DNA of 64,000 bases from Colletotrichum lupini (taxonomy: Eukaryota > Ascomycota > Sordariomycetes > Glomerellales > Glomerellaceae). The position numbers and the translations under genes are program-made. The notes beneath the pieces are model-generated. The model worked only from the letters and a program-made list of their open reading frames with translations, was not told where the DNA came from and ran no database searches. Below, piece after piece: positions 1 through 10,911 of this stretch; position 1 is the stretch's first letter; each line of letters starts with the position of its first letter. The DNA is taken from the NCBI RefSeq assembly GCF_023278565.1, contig NC_064672.1:7006001-7070000 (forward strand). Reading direction: 5' to 3'.

Positions 1-2279
1 CGGCGGCCACAAGACGGATCTGACCACCGAATCCCGGTCGTTTCTGCGGTTTTTTTTTTTTCTTTTTCCCTTGTTCTTCCTTCCATGGGCGCACCGCCCG
101 TCGCCCCCCCCCCCCCGCAGTCGAACACTGGGATGGATCTCTCTTCTGATCGGCCGTCGAAAAATGTCCAGTTGACGTTGAACTTTCAGCTCCGGGATGA
201 TCCCTACCGAGAAATCCTAGGAGCGGCGTGCGGCGCCACCTCTTGCCAGCCTTTCAGCCCCCCAATGTGGGAAATAACCGGGGAATCGGCAGGTTTCTGG
301 ATGTCTCTGGATGTCTCTGCGCTCTGGGACAAGAAAAAGCAATACCAGAGGTCTAGACTTTGGAAGCGGTTCAGCGGCAGGCGGCAGGCTCTATCCGTCG
401 CAACGGGGGGAGAGCATCCTTCAAAGACCAGACAGACAGAGAGGGGTCTCGCTGGAGCCAATGAAGGTTGGCGAGTGCAACACAGATTGGGTTTCGAGAC
501 CATCTAGACGAGTTCGAGGAGCGCGCCAGCCCGCACACTGCTGGCCGTTGGCGGACCGCTGAAGAAGAAACAGCCAAACCAAAGCATGATACCTAAGGAA
601 TGCAGTCTACCAATGTCGTATGTGGCGGCCGCCTGGACCTGTCAGTCTCTGAGAGTCTGTGAGGCTGCCCGTTGTCGAGGTCTGAACGTACATATGGCAC
701 GGTGACTTGACAATTGGTGACGGGGAAGCTGGCGGCCCCCTCGCGAAGGCCAGCCTCCCAGACTGTTCAAATGGAAAGCATTCCATTCGCGGACAACTTG
801 CTCATGTCAGTCAGTTGCGGCTGCACGTCTCTTTGCCACTGCGACTGCGACTGCGACTGCGACCGCACCCTCCAGCTTCAATCCTGCTTTCTTGCGACAG
901 TGAGGTGCGCCGGGTCACCTCTTTCCGACGTCAAAGCTGGAGAAAAGAAGGGTAGGATCTGTGATTGTGCCTGTCACCAACAGAAAGTGTTCCTAGCCCA
1001 ATTCCCGATCCACTGCGACATCATCGTCGTGACAGGCAGAACGGGAGAGAGCTTGTTTCGTCGATGGTCATATTTCGTCCAATGTCTTCCTCCCCATATC
1101 CCCGATGCTACTACTCTTAGCCCGCTTCAAACATGGATATTTCAAACCATCTTGTCGTTCGACGGCTTCGCTGGTCGTGCGTTTAATGCCGCAGGGTGCG
1201 TCGCGGGCCCGGAAAATTGGGCCACTCACTGACGACAGAGGGCCCTGAGAGGGGGAAGCGGTTAAGCTGCTGGAGACTCTCTTGACCACCGGGTTGGAGA
1301 GAGCGTGGGAATGGGTGTGGGAGAGAAGCGTTCTGGCGAAGGCTCGCCTCCGGATCCGTGGCACGGGAAGTTTCTTGATCAGGGGAACCCCTTTTCACAG
1401 GTCCCTCGTTCTCGCGATCTCTTGCCTTGTGGTCAATGCTAGTCGTTTTGGAATCGTTGTTTCTCCGACAGCCGTGGAGGCTCATTACTGCCCTCTTTTC
1501 AGTCTCTTTTAGTACTATCAGCCATCACTCCATTGTGTCTAAAATCCCTTTGTTATCTTGGATGGATATTCCCGAGGCTAACAGCGTTAGCCAGAACCAC
1601 TTATACTTGGCCGGAAGCCGGACACAGTCAAGCGGGCGAACGAAGACTGGGCCGAACCTTCGCCGTCTTCCGCTGCAGAAAGAAACACGGCGCTCGCCGA
1701 CAATGAGGGGAACCTGATAACGTAAACCTGCGAATATGGAGACAAATTCGGGTCATTGTCAGCAAAACGAGAGGCAAAACGTAAAAAACTGGAAGTGAAA
1801 GGAAAAAAAATCCAATGATATGACACAACACGGATAAGAAAGAAACTTTTGGTGGCAGATACCAAGCCGTGCGTTCATCTACAAGACTTTTCTAGAAGTT
1901 CTCCAACAAAATCTATTTTTGTTCGTGAACGACACAAAAGGCAAAGACAGAAACCTGTCGACAAGATTTTTTGAGCAAACCTTTTCGGGTGAAACATCTT
2001 TCTACTAAAATACACCTCTCATCTTTTTGCGACTTCTCTCCGGCGCATCGCATCGCATCGCATCGCATCGCCTCCAAACTTCATCCCATCATTCGTCATT
2101 TTCATCTGCAGAACCGACCACGACCTCTCACTCCTCTCTATCTAAAGCATCTCCAACAAAACGACACACAGACTCTGCAACTTCAGACATCTGGGGCCCC
2201 CCTCATCATCATACTCAACACACTCGCACACGCCCCACACCCACACCCACACATTCACGACACGCATATCCCGCCCACG
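1..2279. other. Intergenic region upstream of AAH1; no gene supported
   Basis: Only short overlapping open frames with low-complexity translations occur here. There are a T-run near 51-62, a C-run near 106-117 and a short GACTGC-type tandem repeat near 839-862. The last 300 bases are probably the AAH1 leader: they hold five tandem copies of a 5-bp CATCG unit around 2042-2070 and a CA/CACACC-rich stretch at about 2210-2265. An open frame continues upstream of the AAH1 start to 1971 but translates into H/P-rich non-conserved sequence, so it is read as untranslated. Confidence 0.5.
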
Positions 2280-3347
2280 ATGTGCAAGGACAACCTCCAC
2301 GACTTCCTGGTCGATCTCCCAAAGTGCGAGCACCACATTCACATCGAGGGCTCCCTGGGGCCCGAGCTGCTGTTCCACCTGGCCGCACAGAACAACATCG
2401 CCCTGCCCGTCGACAAGGATCCCGCCTTCGCCAGCGTCGAGGCCCTGTACGAGCGGTACCGCAACTTCTCCTCGCTCGACGACTTCTTGCACTACTACTT
2501 TATCGGATTCTCCGTGCTCCTGACCGTCACCGATTTCGAGGAGCTGGGCTATGCCTATCTCAAGAAGGCGCACTCGCAAAACGTGCGTCACGCGGAGGTG
2601 TTTTTCGATCCGCAGGCGCACACGTGCCGCGGCGTCGCGTACGAGACCGTCATCGAGGGCTTGAGGCGCGCAAAGGAGCGTGCGCAGCGGGATTTCGAGG
2701 GGCTGACGGTTGAGTATATCGTCTGCTTCTTGCGGCACTGCACCGTCGAGGACGGGCTGCGCATGTTTGTCGAGGCCCGGGACGCGGGCCACTTTGCCGA
2801 CGGCACGATTGCGGGCGTGGGCATGTCGAGCAGCGAGGCGCCGTACCCGCCCAAGATGTGGACGTCCATCTACGACGTGGTGCGGGCGGCGGGGGTGCGG
2901 GCTACGGCGCACGCGGGCGAGGAGGCGCCGGCCGAGTTCGTCGTGCAGGCGCTCGACGACTGCGGCGTCACGCGCATCGATCACGGGCGGCGGTCGGCGG
3001 AGAGCCCTGAGCTGTTGGCGCGGTTGGCGCGGGATAAGACGCTGCTGAGTCTGTGTCCGATTTCGAATGTGGTGTTGAGGGGCGTCGGGGAGATGAAGGA
3101 GATGCCGATTCGGGAGTTCTTGGACAAGGGTGTGCGGTTCAGCATCAACAGCGACGACCCTGCGTACTTTGGGGGGTATATTCTCGAGAATTACTGCGCC
3201 GTGCAGGAGGCGTTTGGGTTGAGCATCGAGGAGTGGAAGGGGATTGCTGTTGGGAGTGTGGAGGGGAGCTGGTGCTCTGAGGAGAGGAAGGAGGTTTTGA
3301 AGGGGGAGATTGAGGTTGTTGTGAAGAAGTATGCTGGTAAGGCTTAA
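2280..3347 (+). CDS. AAH1: Adenine deaminase (Aah1-type, ADA/AMP deaminase superfamily)
   Basis: Predicted to deaminate adenine to hypoxanthine in purine salvage, in cytosol and nucleus. The 355-residue protein has the whole metal-dependent amidohydrolase set: HIH zinc ligands at 19-21, HAGEE at 211-215 (third zinc His plus catalytic Glu), RIDHG at 232-236 and NSDDP at 290-294 (zinc/catalytic Asp). The segment SINSDDPAYFGGYIL and the later GSWC motif are typical of fungal adenine deaminases rather than adenosine deaminases, and the length fits that family. No intron is needed. The start at 2280 was chosen because family homology begins directly with the LPKCEHHIHIEGS block; in-frame sequence upstream is repetitive and looks like a leader. 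Substrate assignment (adenine versus adenosine) is by family resemblance; an assay would settle it. Confidence 0.9.
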   Translation: MCKDNLHDFLVDLPKCEHHIHIEGSLGPELLFHLAAQNNIALPVDKDPAFASVEALYERYRNFSSLDDFLHYYFIGFSVLLTVTDFEELGYAYLKKAHSQNVRHAEVFFDPQAHTCRGVAYETVIEGLRRAKERAQRDFEGLTVEYIVCFLRHCTVEDGLRMFVEARDAGHFADGTIAGVGMSSSEAPYPPKMWTSIYDVVRAAGVRATAHAGEEAPAEFVVQALDDCGVTRIDHGRRSAESPELLARLARDKTLLSLCPISNVVLRGVGEMKEMPIREFLDKGVRFSINSDDPAYFGGYILENYCAVQEAFGLSIEEWKGIAVGSVEGSWCSEERKEVLKGEIEVVVKKYAGKA

Positions 3348-5486
3348 AGGGGCTGGAAACTGTGTATTGCTGAGCGGGGGGGGGAGGTCTTGGGTTGATG
3401 GCGTTTGGGCGGATGTCTGATTTTTTGGATGAATGAGGGTTTGAGGCACGACGTGATGTCGTTGTCTACCTCGGAAGGATTTCAACGAAGGGAGGTTGCA
3501 TTGGTCCCCCTTCAACTGGGACTATTGGTTTTTGAAAAGGGGGTTTGAGAAGGAGATACCAGAATGTCACGACGCTGAAGATTGATTAGCAATTGGGGGT
3601 ACATGGTAAAATAATGGAAACAAGAACACGCATTTCAAGATTCAACAATGCCTATGGTGACTTGCATGAAGACTTCCATGAATATCGTTGGGCTGGCCTT
3701 GTACATCGCGAAGCGCTGGAAAAGGGGTAAACTCCCTGTCGTTGCCCAAACGCTCTCAACGTGCCCAAGTGAGCTAAGCTAATGAAATATCTTACAACCA
3801 TCACCAACAATGTAAGCATATCAACCTCCGAAGCTAGGCTCGATGTATCACCGTCAGGCGAATGATTTGCGGTTCTCGACGTAGCTGCGGAATATCCTCC
3901 GATTTACTCTGTTCGATTCCCTCCATCCCCCCCACCCCCCTCCCTTTCCACTTCGAGCGATGATAGCTTTGATCAGAGAAGCATCGGCGCACTTGCTGGA
4001 ACACCTTCAAGAACACGAATGTACGGTATCCAAGGTCGCGAGTACTACGCGACTGATTCTCAGGGTGATTGGTTGAGTTCGTGCCGTGGTTCACGCCTTG
4101 GGGGTTCGAGTCGGCCAGGGAGAGGAGTGGGCCAAGCTGCCAGCGATACACACAAACGACCCCTCAAGAAATAACTCGTCGCGGTGCTATTGGCATTTGT
4201 TCTTTCATGTTGAGCTCTTCCAATTTCATTTTGCTATCCATGAACGTCATTCAAAGGCTCAAACTATTCTGCGTTTCGTCATATCCTGCCCGGATCCTCT
4301 CGTTCCAGTCCGCTGTCACTGACGATAGCCCGCGTTTGACAGCGATACCTCAGCAAACTGTAGGACTCAGAGACCCCGTGCTAGAGAGAGCCATACGGCA
4401 TGGAGAATACAGTGCGACGCGCTTCAGATTCGTAGGATGTCTCTGGAAAGCAGGCCCGGTTCAGGCCGTGCTATGGCTGGAGGTGGTCTTCGCCGTGGCG
4501 GGCTTGTCGTGTGGTTAAGCTGATCGTGCACCGTCTACGCGACGTTGGAGAACGATTTCATCTCGTTCTATCTGTGCGACTGGAATGGCAATACAAGCCT
4601 TGGGAGCATTCGACTAGAATGCTGTGCAGTCTGTGGCAGCTTCCTCGTCTCCAGTCTTTGGCTGGCCCGAAACGGAAGAGCAGATCGCGGGCACATGACA
4701 ACCCTTTCAACTGATCTCTACCGGGTTGAATTAACCGATCAAGACACCTGCATCCACCTCTTCACATGTACTTCTCAAGTTGATCACCGCTAGTCGCAGA
4801 TTGACTCACTCGAAGATAGGGGGCGCAGCCCCCTCCAAGCCTGGCCATGGTGTAGATCAAGGTGGTCAGATCTCGCAATGGCAGAAATAGAACAGATCCG
4901 AGGTTCCGTCATACCACTAAGAGGTTCGAACCTCTCCCGTTATATACAGAGTGCCACAACTGCAGATCGTCTTCTACGCGAGTTTCTAGATAAGCAAAAG
5001 CCCTTCCAAGCTCCGTCACGTGGCGGTACCCATAAGCTTGTGAGCAACGAGATCGTTCATCTGCGCCTACCTCCTTTTCCGAAGTTACCCAGCAATCGCC
5101 CCAGGCATCCCAGTTTGCTTCGAGAGATCTGACCCAGACGAATCTAGGTGGGTTAGAGCGGTGTACGAAGCAGACATCTATCTGCTGATTGAGTACAGGC
5201 CAGTAAGATGTTGATGGAAGCCCTCTAGATCACAGATAGGCTAGCATGAACCACATAATCATCGATTGATCAGTATACCCTATCCAAGCACCCTCGGAAT
5301 AGATCCTAGAGTTCCAGAAACCCCGTGGTACGAAGGCAAGAAGTGCTCATCCCGAACCTATTCAATACCATCCAATTTCGTTTCTCAAAAGCGAGAGCAA
5401 CGGCAGGAACGAACATCAATAATAACCAAGCCTTCGAAAGAGAAGAGTTCCCTCTCCCCCACGCCCAAAACTAAATAGCTAGATTA

Positions 5487-5700
5487 GCAAAAGAGTTCGC
5501 CCCCCCGGTGGCGAATGGGGACTACATCTCTGGCGCACATGCTGGGACTCGAACACGGGACCTCTCAAAGCCTTCACCGAGTAGGCTCGTGGACTTGAAC
5601 CACTCCACCACCCAGCCAGTTTTGACCTGACCCCCGAGGGGGCGCCTGCTGGCTGGTGACGGGAATGGATTTGACGAGGCCTATATGGGCCTTCCTGTGT
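5487..5700 (-). repeat. tRNA-like dispersed repeat, copy 1 (SINE-like)
   Basis: One of three related copies in the window, all on the minus strand. Read on that strand, the 5531-5619 segment is 89 nt, the size of a serine/leucine tRNA. It has a box-A-like GTGGTGGAGTGGTT start, an arm AGCCT/AGGCT with a CTCGG-containing loop, and a box-B-like TGTTCGAGTCCC near 5545-5557. About 80 nt of conserved sequence precede it (GTCACCAGCCAGCAGGCGCC) and about 40 nt follow, ending in GAACTCTTTTGC with a four-T run that would stop RNA polymerase III. The T-arm is imperfectly paired, so a working tRNA is unlikely. Inference: a tRNA-derived SINE or tRNA-related repeat. Confidence 0.6.
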
Positions 5701-6489
5701 GATTTAATGTAGAAGGTGGAAAGTGGAAGGTGCAAGGTGGAAGGTGTGAGCCAAGCGGTCCGGTCTTGCGTGCCTGCCTGTACTGAGCTGCTCTCTCACG
5801 TGAATTTGGCGAGGGGATGATGTATCCCAAGACCATGAATCATACCTACCTTCCCGAGCAAAGAGGCCAGCAGACGATTCATCTACATCGTAAGGCAAGC
5901 TCGACGCCCCTAATTCCCGCGACCGGGGCTCTGTCAAAACAATTTCAATGCCTGTAGCCGATCCTGAGAGCCTGAAAAATGGCGAATACTCAGTCAAGCG
6001 TCGAGTCCCCGATGCGGATATACAAGAAAGGCATGATGGCAACTACTTGGACTGCTTCCCTTGAGATCGCACGAGAATGATCCCCGACTGAGAGCGGAAG
6101 CGCTCAGTGCTCACAACGGTAGTCAACCCCAGGAGCTGTCAACGACCTTGACATACCGCTTGAGAAGAAGATGGGACTATGGTTCAACAGAACAGGCACA
6201 TCCTCCGATCATGTATAAGCCAGTGAGATCCCATCTCTAGACTTCGGATGGTAGAGAATCAGAGTGACACGCCCCTAGCACTACCAAATGTGTAGGCAGG
6301 TTTGGCCATGAACTCTCAAAGCACCGCCTCGGGGTTCTTCGAAAGTGATAGCCTGCAGATATAACAGTATTCTTCTGGATTGATCCAATTCATAGAGTGA
6401 GTAGCAGCAGCCGCAACAACACAACCTAAAGCATTGAAAGGGGCTCAACCACCACCAAAAAGACATCACCACCGACATCAACCAGGATA

Positions 6490-6760
6490 GCAAAAGAGTT
6501 CACCCGCCCCTTTCCCCCCCCCCCCGCTGGCGAACGGGGACCACATCTCTGGCGCACAAGCTGGGATTCGAACTCGGGTACTTTCGTATACGCTAAGCCT
6601 GTCGTCGAGTAAGGCTGGTTGGCGTGTAGAAATTGATTGCTGACCGTTAACCACTCCACCACCCACGCCACAGCTTTGACCGGACCCCCGGCCCAGAGGG
6701 CGCCTGCTGCGCTGGTGACGGGAATGGGATTGAGGAGGTGTGGCTTCCCGTCTGGCGTGT
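6490..6760 (-). repeat. tRNA-like dispersed repeat, copy 2 (SINE-like)
   Basis: Same family as 5487-5700, sharing the GAACTCTTTTGC 3' end and the 5' GTCACCAGC...GGCGCC block. The tRNA-like core (6550-6670, minus strand, 121 nt) can form a full 7-bp acceptor stem, TGGCGTG with TGCGCCA, using two wobble pairs. Its box B reads GAGTTCGAATCCC (near 6561-6574). The arm AGCCT/AGGCT carries a loop with CTCGACG, which would give a CGA (serine) anticodon. An extra ~30 nt between D-arm and anticodon arm makes it longer than copy 1. A C-run of variable length sits inside the 3' flank. Confidence 0.6.
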
Positions 6761-7276
6761 ATTCATGTCTATTCAGGTGGTCGGAAAGGTACTCGGTGAA
6801 GAACGGCAAGGTATGACTAAGGCGCCTGCTTGCCGTCCGGGTACGCGGTTGGTGGTGAGCATATGACTGAGGCTGAGCATAAATCACAGAATTCTCTCAG
6901 GAGAGAGACAAGCGGCTGTCATTGTGCCTTACCTCACTCTCTGAAGGCTTCACATAATCCTCTCGACAGCGAACTTTGCCATGATCGTCGTCAGTAGAAG
7001 ATCTCTCGACCCCATGTCAACGACCGTCAACCCCTTGTTGGAGGCAGACTTACATAGTGACACAGAAGAGGCACGGCCATGATCATGCTGGTGTCTATAA
7101 AACTTGGTGCTACCCGACGTATGTGTACAGCTTCGTTGGCGAATCCAATCTACAAACCATTTATGGCCACCCAATGAAAGAACACATTCCTGACGAGGCT
7201 ACATTCGTGACTCGAAATCGTGATAAATACTGTGCGCCTCCATCGTACAAGGACACTTTCAGGTCATTCACCCGCT

Positions 7277-9526
7277 TCATTCCTGTCCCCTCCCGACGCC
7301 AGTCAAGCCCCCAGCAAGACCTTGCATTCTCCTTCCCAATAAGTCATCTGTACTTTTCAGCTTCACGAGGCTCGCGCTCGCGCCCGCACTCTTACTTGCG
7401 CCCCTCGCGCGGCCATTCTTCTTCTTGCCATTCGCATCGGGTACAATGGACTCGCTCTCGTCCATGACCTGCGGCTCCTTGGTCAGGGTATTCTTGCGGT
7501 TCGCTCTCGTCATGCTAATCTCCAGCGGCCTGTCCTCATCCCCGCTCGACTCGACGCGGTTATGGTGCCGTCCCTCGCTGTTGCCGTTTGTGATGGGTCC
7601 ACCGCCGACACGTCTGCGGCCGCGGCTCTCCTTTTCGCGTACGGCGTCGGCTGAGGCAAAGATCTCTGTGATCCATTCCGCTGACCTCTCAAAGTGCTTC
7701 CATGCTGGGGGGTACACGGTCGGGAACTGAAGGAAGCCGTGGGAGATGCCGGGGATCAGCATCACCTCGGCAACGTCCTTGGGGTTGAAGATGGGCTCGA
7801 GTCCATCGCCAAGGTCGGAGCGCTCGGATTGGGCTTGGTCGAACATGGACTCCTTCACCTTGCGCAGACGTGCTGAGAAGATGACGGTGTCGTCGACCAG
7901 AGGGTCTCGCTCGCCGGTCAGGAAGTAGACCTTAGGGAAGCGCGCAAGGAGGGAGTCGGGGGTAAGAACAGGAGAAAGGAGGTAGTCCTTGCTGAAGTCA
8001 GGTCGATTGTGAGGACCGATATAGAGAATGATCATGGCGCGCATCATCTCGGGCGTGAGCACGCGATCGTTGAAGTACGAAATCATGGACGACATGGCGA
8101 GGCGGGTTCGAAGAGGTTCCGAGTGATGGGATGCGCTCTGCTGACGCTTGATATCCGGAGCTGAGGATCCTGCGTTGGACATACTTTGTGGACCGCCATG
8201 CGAAAACTCGGGATGGGGACTAGCGAGCGCTTGTTGTGAGGCGATCTGGACCTCCTTGGCCGTCAGCTCTGTCGACTGCTTGTTGGAGTCCTCCTCGTCA
8301 TCACTGTGGTGAGGTGTGCCGACGAGGTCGTTGTACTGCATGCTCTTTCGCCTGATGATCGATTGGTTCGTGCTTCTCAGCCTTCTATCCTTCATAAGTG
8401 ACATTTGCTCGTCTGACATCCAGTTGCCAATGTTCATATCAAGTGCTGGATAGAACAAGACCAGTCCGTCGGGTAATGGCAGATCTCCTGTGCTCGAGTA
8501 GCGACGCATCGGCACTGACGTTCTCTCGACAATCATGAGAGTCGTTGCCGTGGCCAAGTTACCACCGGCGCTGTCACCTGTAAGCACAATTCGGGGTGTC
8601 TCTCTTCCAGACATGCCGATGCATCGTCCCTTGCTTCGAATAAGTGTCGTGTAGACGTCGAAGCACTCGTTCAGGGCGAAGGGGTACGGGAACTCGGGAG
8701 CCTTCTTGTAATCCAAGCTAAGAACTGGCATGCCAGTCTTGGACGCCCATGCAAATAGCTTATCATCGTTGCATCGAGGGTCCATGGCGACGAATCCACC
8801 ACCAGGTATATCCAGGATGATTCTGCTGTGTCGCACGAGGTCCGTCAATGGTCCATCAAAGTAGAGCCAAGCCGACACAGGCTCCTTATAATCGCTGCCA
8901 GAGGGTCGGGGAATGCGGATTGCGCGCGGCGGCCAGCGGGAGAAGCGAGGCCGCATGAGGCCCTGGAAGAATTTCAGGTATGGCGTCGTTCCTTTGTCCC
9001 AAGACACACGCAGATGCTCGACAGTCAACATGCCGCGCACCTTGCGCACCTTTTCGTCGGCCTTCTCGGCGGCAAACATGTAGAATACGGAGAAGACGAT
9101 GCTGGCCAGATCGCGAAGCCACTTTGCGCGGATCTTCATGGCGGTCCAAAAACCAGCATCAAGAGCAGTCAAGATCCATGTGGCGCGGAAGTAGGTGGCA
9201 TCGTACATGTTGGACATGGGTTCGGGACTCGCGAGGCCGACCAGAGTGCTAAAATGTCGTGCAGCGTAGAGGTAGATCATGGTGACCACGACGGTCTGCC
9301 ATGTTGTGAGGCGCTTCGTTGTGAGCTTGGAGAAGAAGCGGATGACGGGAGGGCCGTGTGGGTGTCCTCTGCAAAAGATCTCATCAGCTCCTATCACGAC
9401 AGCGTTGCACGAGATTCAAGATGTTGTTTGTTACCTGAAGATATATGCCGACCAGAAAGCCAGCACCGCCAGGACCTGAAGGCGGCGCGACTTGACCGAC
9501 GGCCGTCCCAGGACGTGGTCTATCAT
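7277..9526 (-). CDS. Membrane-anchored alpha/beta hydrolase, hormone-sensitive-lipase-like
   Basis: Two exons: 9526-9435 and 9368-7277, with a 66-nt intron (9369-9434, GTAACA...TTTTGCAG); spliced length is 2184 nt, 727 residues. The N-terminus has hydrophobic segments at about 16-30 and 55-68, suggesting an ER or lipid-droplet membrane anchor. The hydrolase core has an oxyanion-type PGGGF at 219-223, the nucleophile GDSAGGN with Ser297, an Asp in TGERDPLVDD and a His in GISHGF, i.e. a complete Ser-Asp-His triad of the alpha/beta hydrolase-3/HSL family. A disordered Ser/Asp-rich insert of about 120 residues splits the core before the Asp, and the last ~120 residues are basic and low-complexity. 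Likely an ester/steryl-ester or lipid hydrolase; the substrate cannot be told. Start chosen at 9526 because the frame is stopped just upstream. Confidence 0.8.
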
Positions 9527-10911
9527 GGCGACTGGTGTATGCTATGATGAACAACAGAGCAGTGGACGAAGGAGGAGAAAGAAAAAGCAGTGGGTTGCAG
9601 ATTCCGGCGCAAGGTCATGGGAATCTAGGCACCGAGGACAGCCGGAGGCGTGGCTGACCAAGCGAGCAGCGCAAGACCACGAGTTTGTGGCTGGGGGTAA
9701 CAATGGATGGCGTTGGAAGTCGTCGACGGGACGGCGCAGCGCGAGTAATGCGATGGCTCCAGGGCTAAAAGGCCATGGCAATGCGTCCCAGGCAGCTCAG
9801 AGAAGCGCTTGGCGAGCACGGCGGGCGAAAAGGTGCAGCGACGGACGGCTCGACACCACGGACCGCCACCCGAAGAAGGACTTGGTTCGAAATAGAAGAC
9901 CGGAGAGGTTCCGGTTGTTTGGGATCGTACACGTTTGGGGAATGGTTGTACGTGGTGGTACAAGGAGCCAGAAGCCGAAGATGATGAGCAGCCGAGTGCC
10001 TGGAATGAATGACGATATGTTTCGCGAAGGATATGGCGGAGAGGAGTAGTTGAGAGTCGAACGAGAGCTGTCAAAGAAGACCACGATGGGAAGAAGAGCG
10101 GTAGCAGCGGCAGCAGCAGCGACAACAACGGCCGACGTTGCTCGTGAAAGAGGGTCCTTGACCAGGGTACCGGCGGCACATGTTTCAATGTGAAAGCGGT
10201 CGAGTGAGTGTGGACGGAGTACTCTGTGTGTGTGTCTCCGTGTGGGCTCGGTTCAATTGCTGGCTTCTGAGGTGAGATGGTGACGTTTGTTTGGGTTTGG
10301 GGGGGAAGGGCAGCTGACATGTGAAGAGGCCCAAACCCACCTGCAGTGTGGATTTGGCCTGGGTGCTCGAGTCAACCCGCACGGGGTAGGATGGAGTACC
10401 TACCAAGAGCTCTAGCCTGTACGCAGCAAGTACGGAGAACCTTGGAGGGGCACGCGGGCAACTGCGGCCTCCGCCGCTAGTCCACATCGAGATCCACCCC
10501 GGATCCGACACCGAGGATGTCCAATCACGCAACGCCGGTTGGCTCTTCTAGCGCTGTTCCCTTGCCGGTTTCACTGCTGGCAGCTACTGAACCGCTGTCC
10601 AACTCCACTGAAGATTGCTGTCCTGCAGGGCCCTCAGTCAGGTTGTACTGTAAATCAGAAGGGTTACCTAAGCATCAAGGTATGTACACCCGCCTGACCC
10701 GCCTATCCCCGGATTCGGGAGACTTTCTTCAGGAACGCATTCGACGTCCACATGACGAGTCACGAGCCACCGGATTCCCGACGCAATCCGGCATCGTGGA
10801 TAACGCCAGCACCTGACATGACAACATCAATGGAACTTTGAAACTCCGAATTTACGTACTAAGACGGCACTCCAACCCGAGAGAACGACTAGTATTTGCT
10901 TCTTGCTGTAT
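9527..10911. other. Promoter/leader side of the hydrolase gene up to the transposon block
   Basis: No supported gene. Frames such as 9625-10320 (-) and 10517-10816 (+) translate to S/T/H/P-rich sequence without family features. The composition stays normal up to 10911 and changes abruptly to AT-rich at the inverted repeat starting at 10914. Confidence 0.45.

Larger units (their letters stand above)
3348..7276. other. Intergenic region with two tRNA-like repeats; no protein gene supported
   Basis: This 3.9-kb gap separates the ends of AAH1 and the alpha/beta hydrolase gene, which are convergent. Open frames are short, overlap each other and show no recognisable protein. Contents I can support are the two tRNA-like dispersed repeats (5487-5700 and 6490-6760) and a perfect GC-rich hairpin at 4818-4834 (7-bp stem, 3-nt loop). 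The base composition is similar to the rest of the gene-rich DNA, with no sign of RIP. Confidence 0.5.

Noticed and set aside
2142..3515. 457-residue minus-strand frame opposite AAH1
   Set aside because: It is the antisense shadow of a GC-rich, third-position-biased gene; the translation is H/R/L/P-rich without domains, while the + strand has a full catalytic set.
5531..5619. Ordinary functional tRNA-Ser/Leu gene at tRNA-like copy 1
   Set aside because: T-arm and acceptor pairing are imperfect, the anticodon loop is too long, and the same unit with extra conserved flanks occurs three times; a repeat family is the better reading.
9625..10320. 231-residue minus-strand frame upstream of the hydrolase
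   Set aside because: Low-complexity S/T/P/H sequence, no family, and it lies in the expected leader/promoter of the hydrolase gene, on the same strand.
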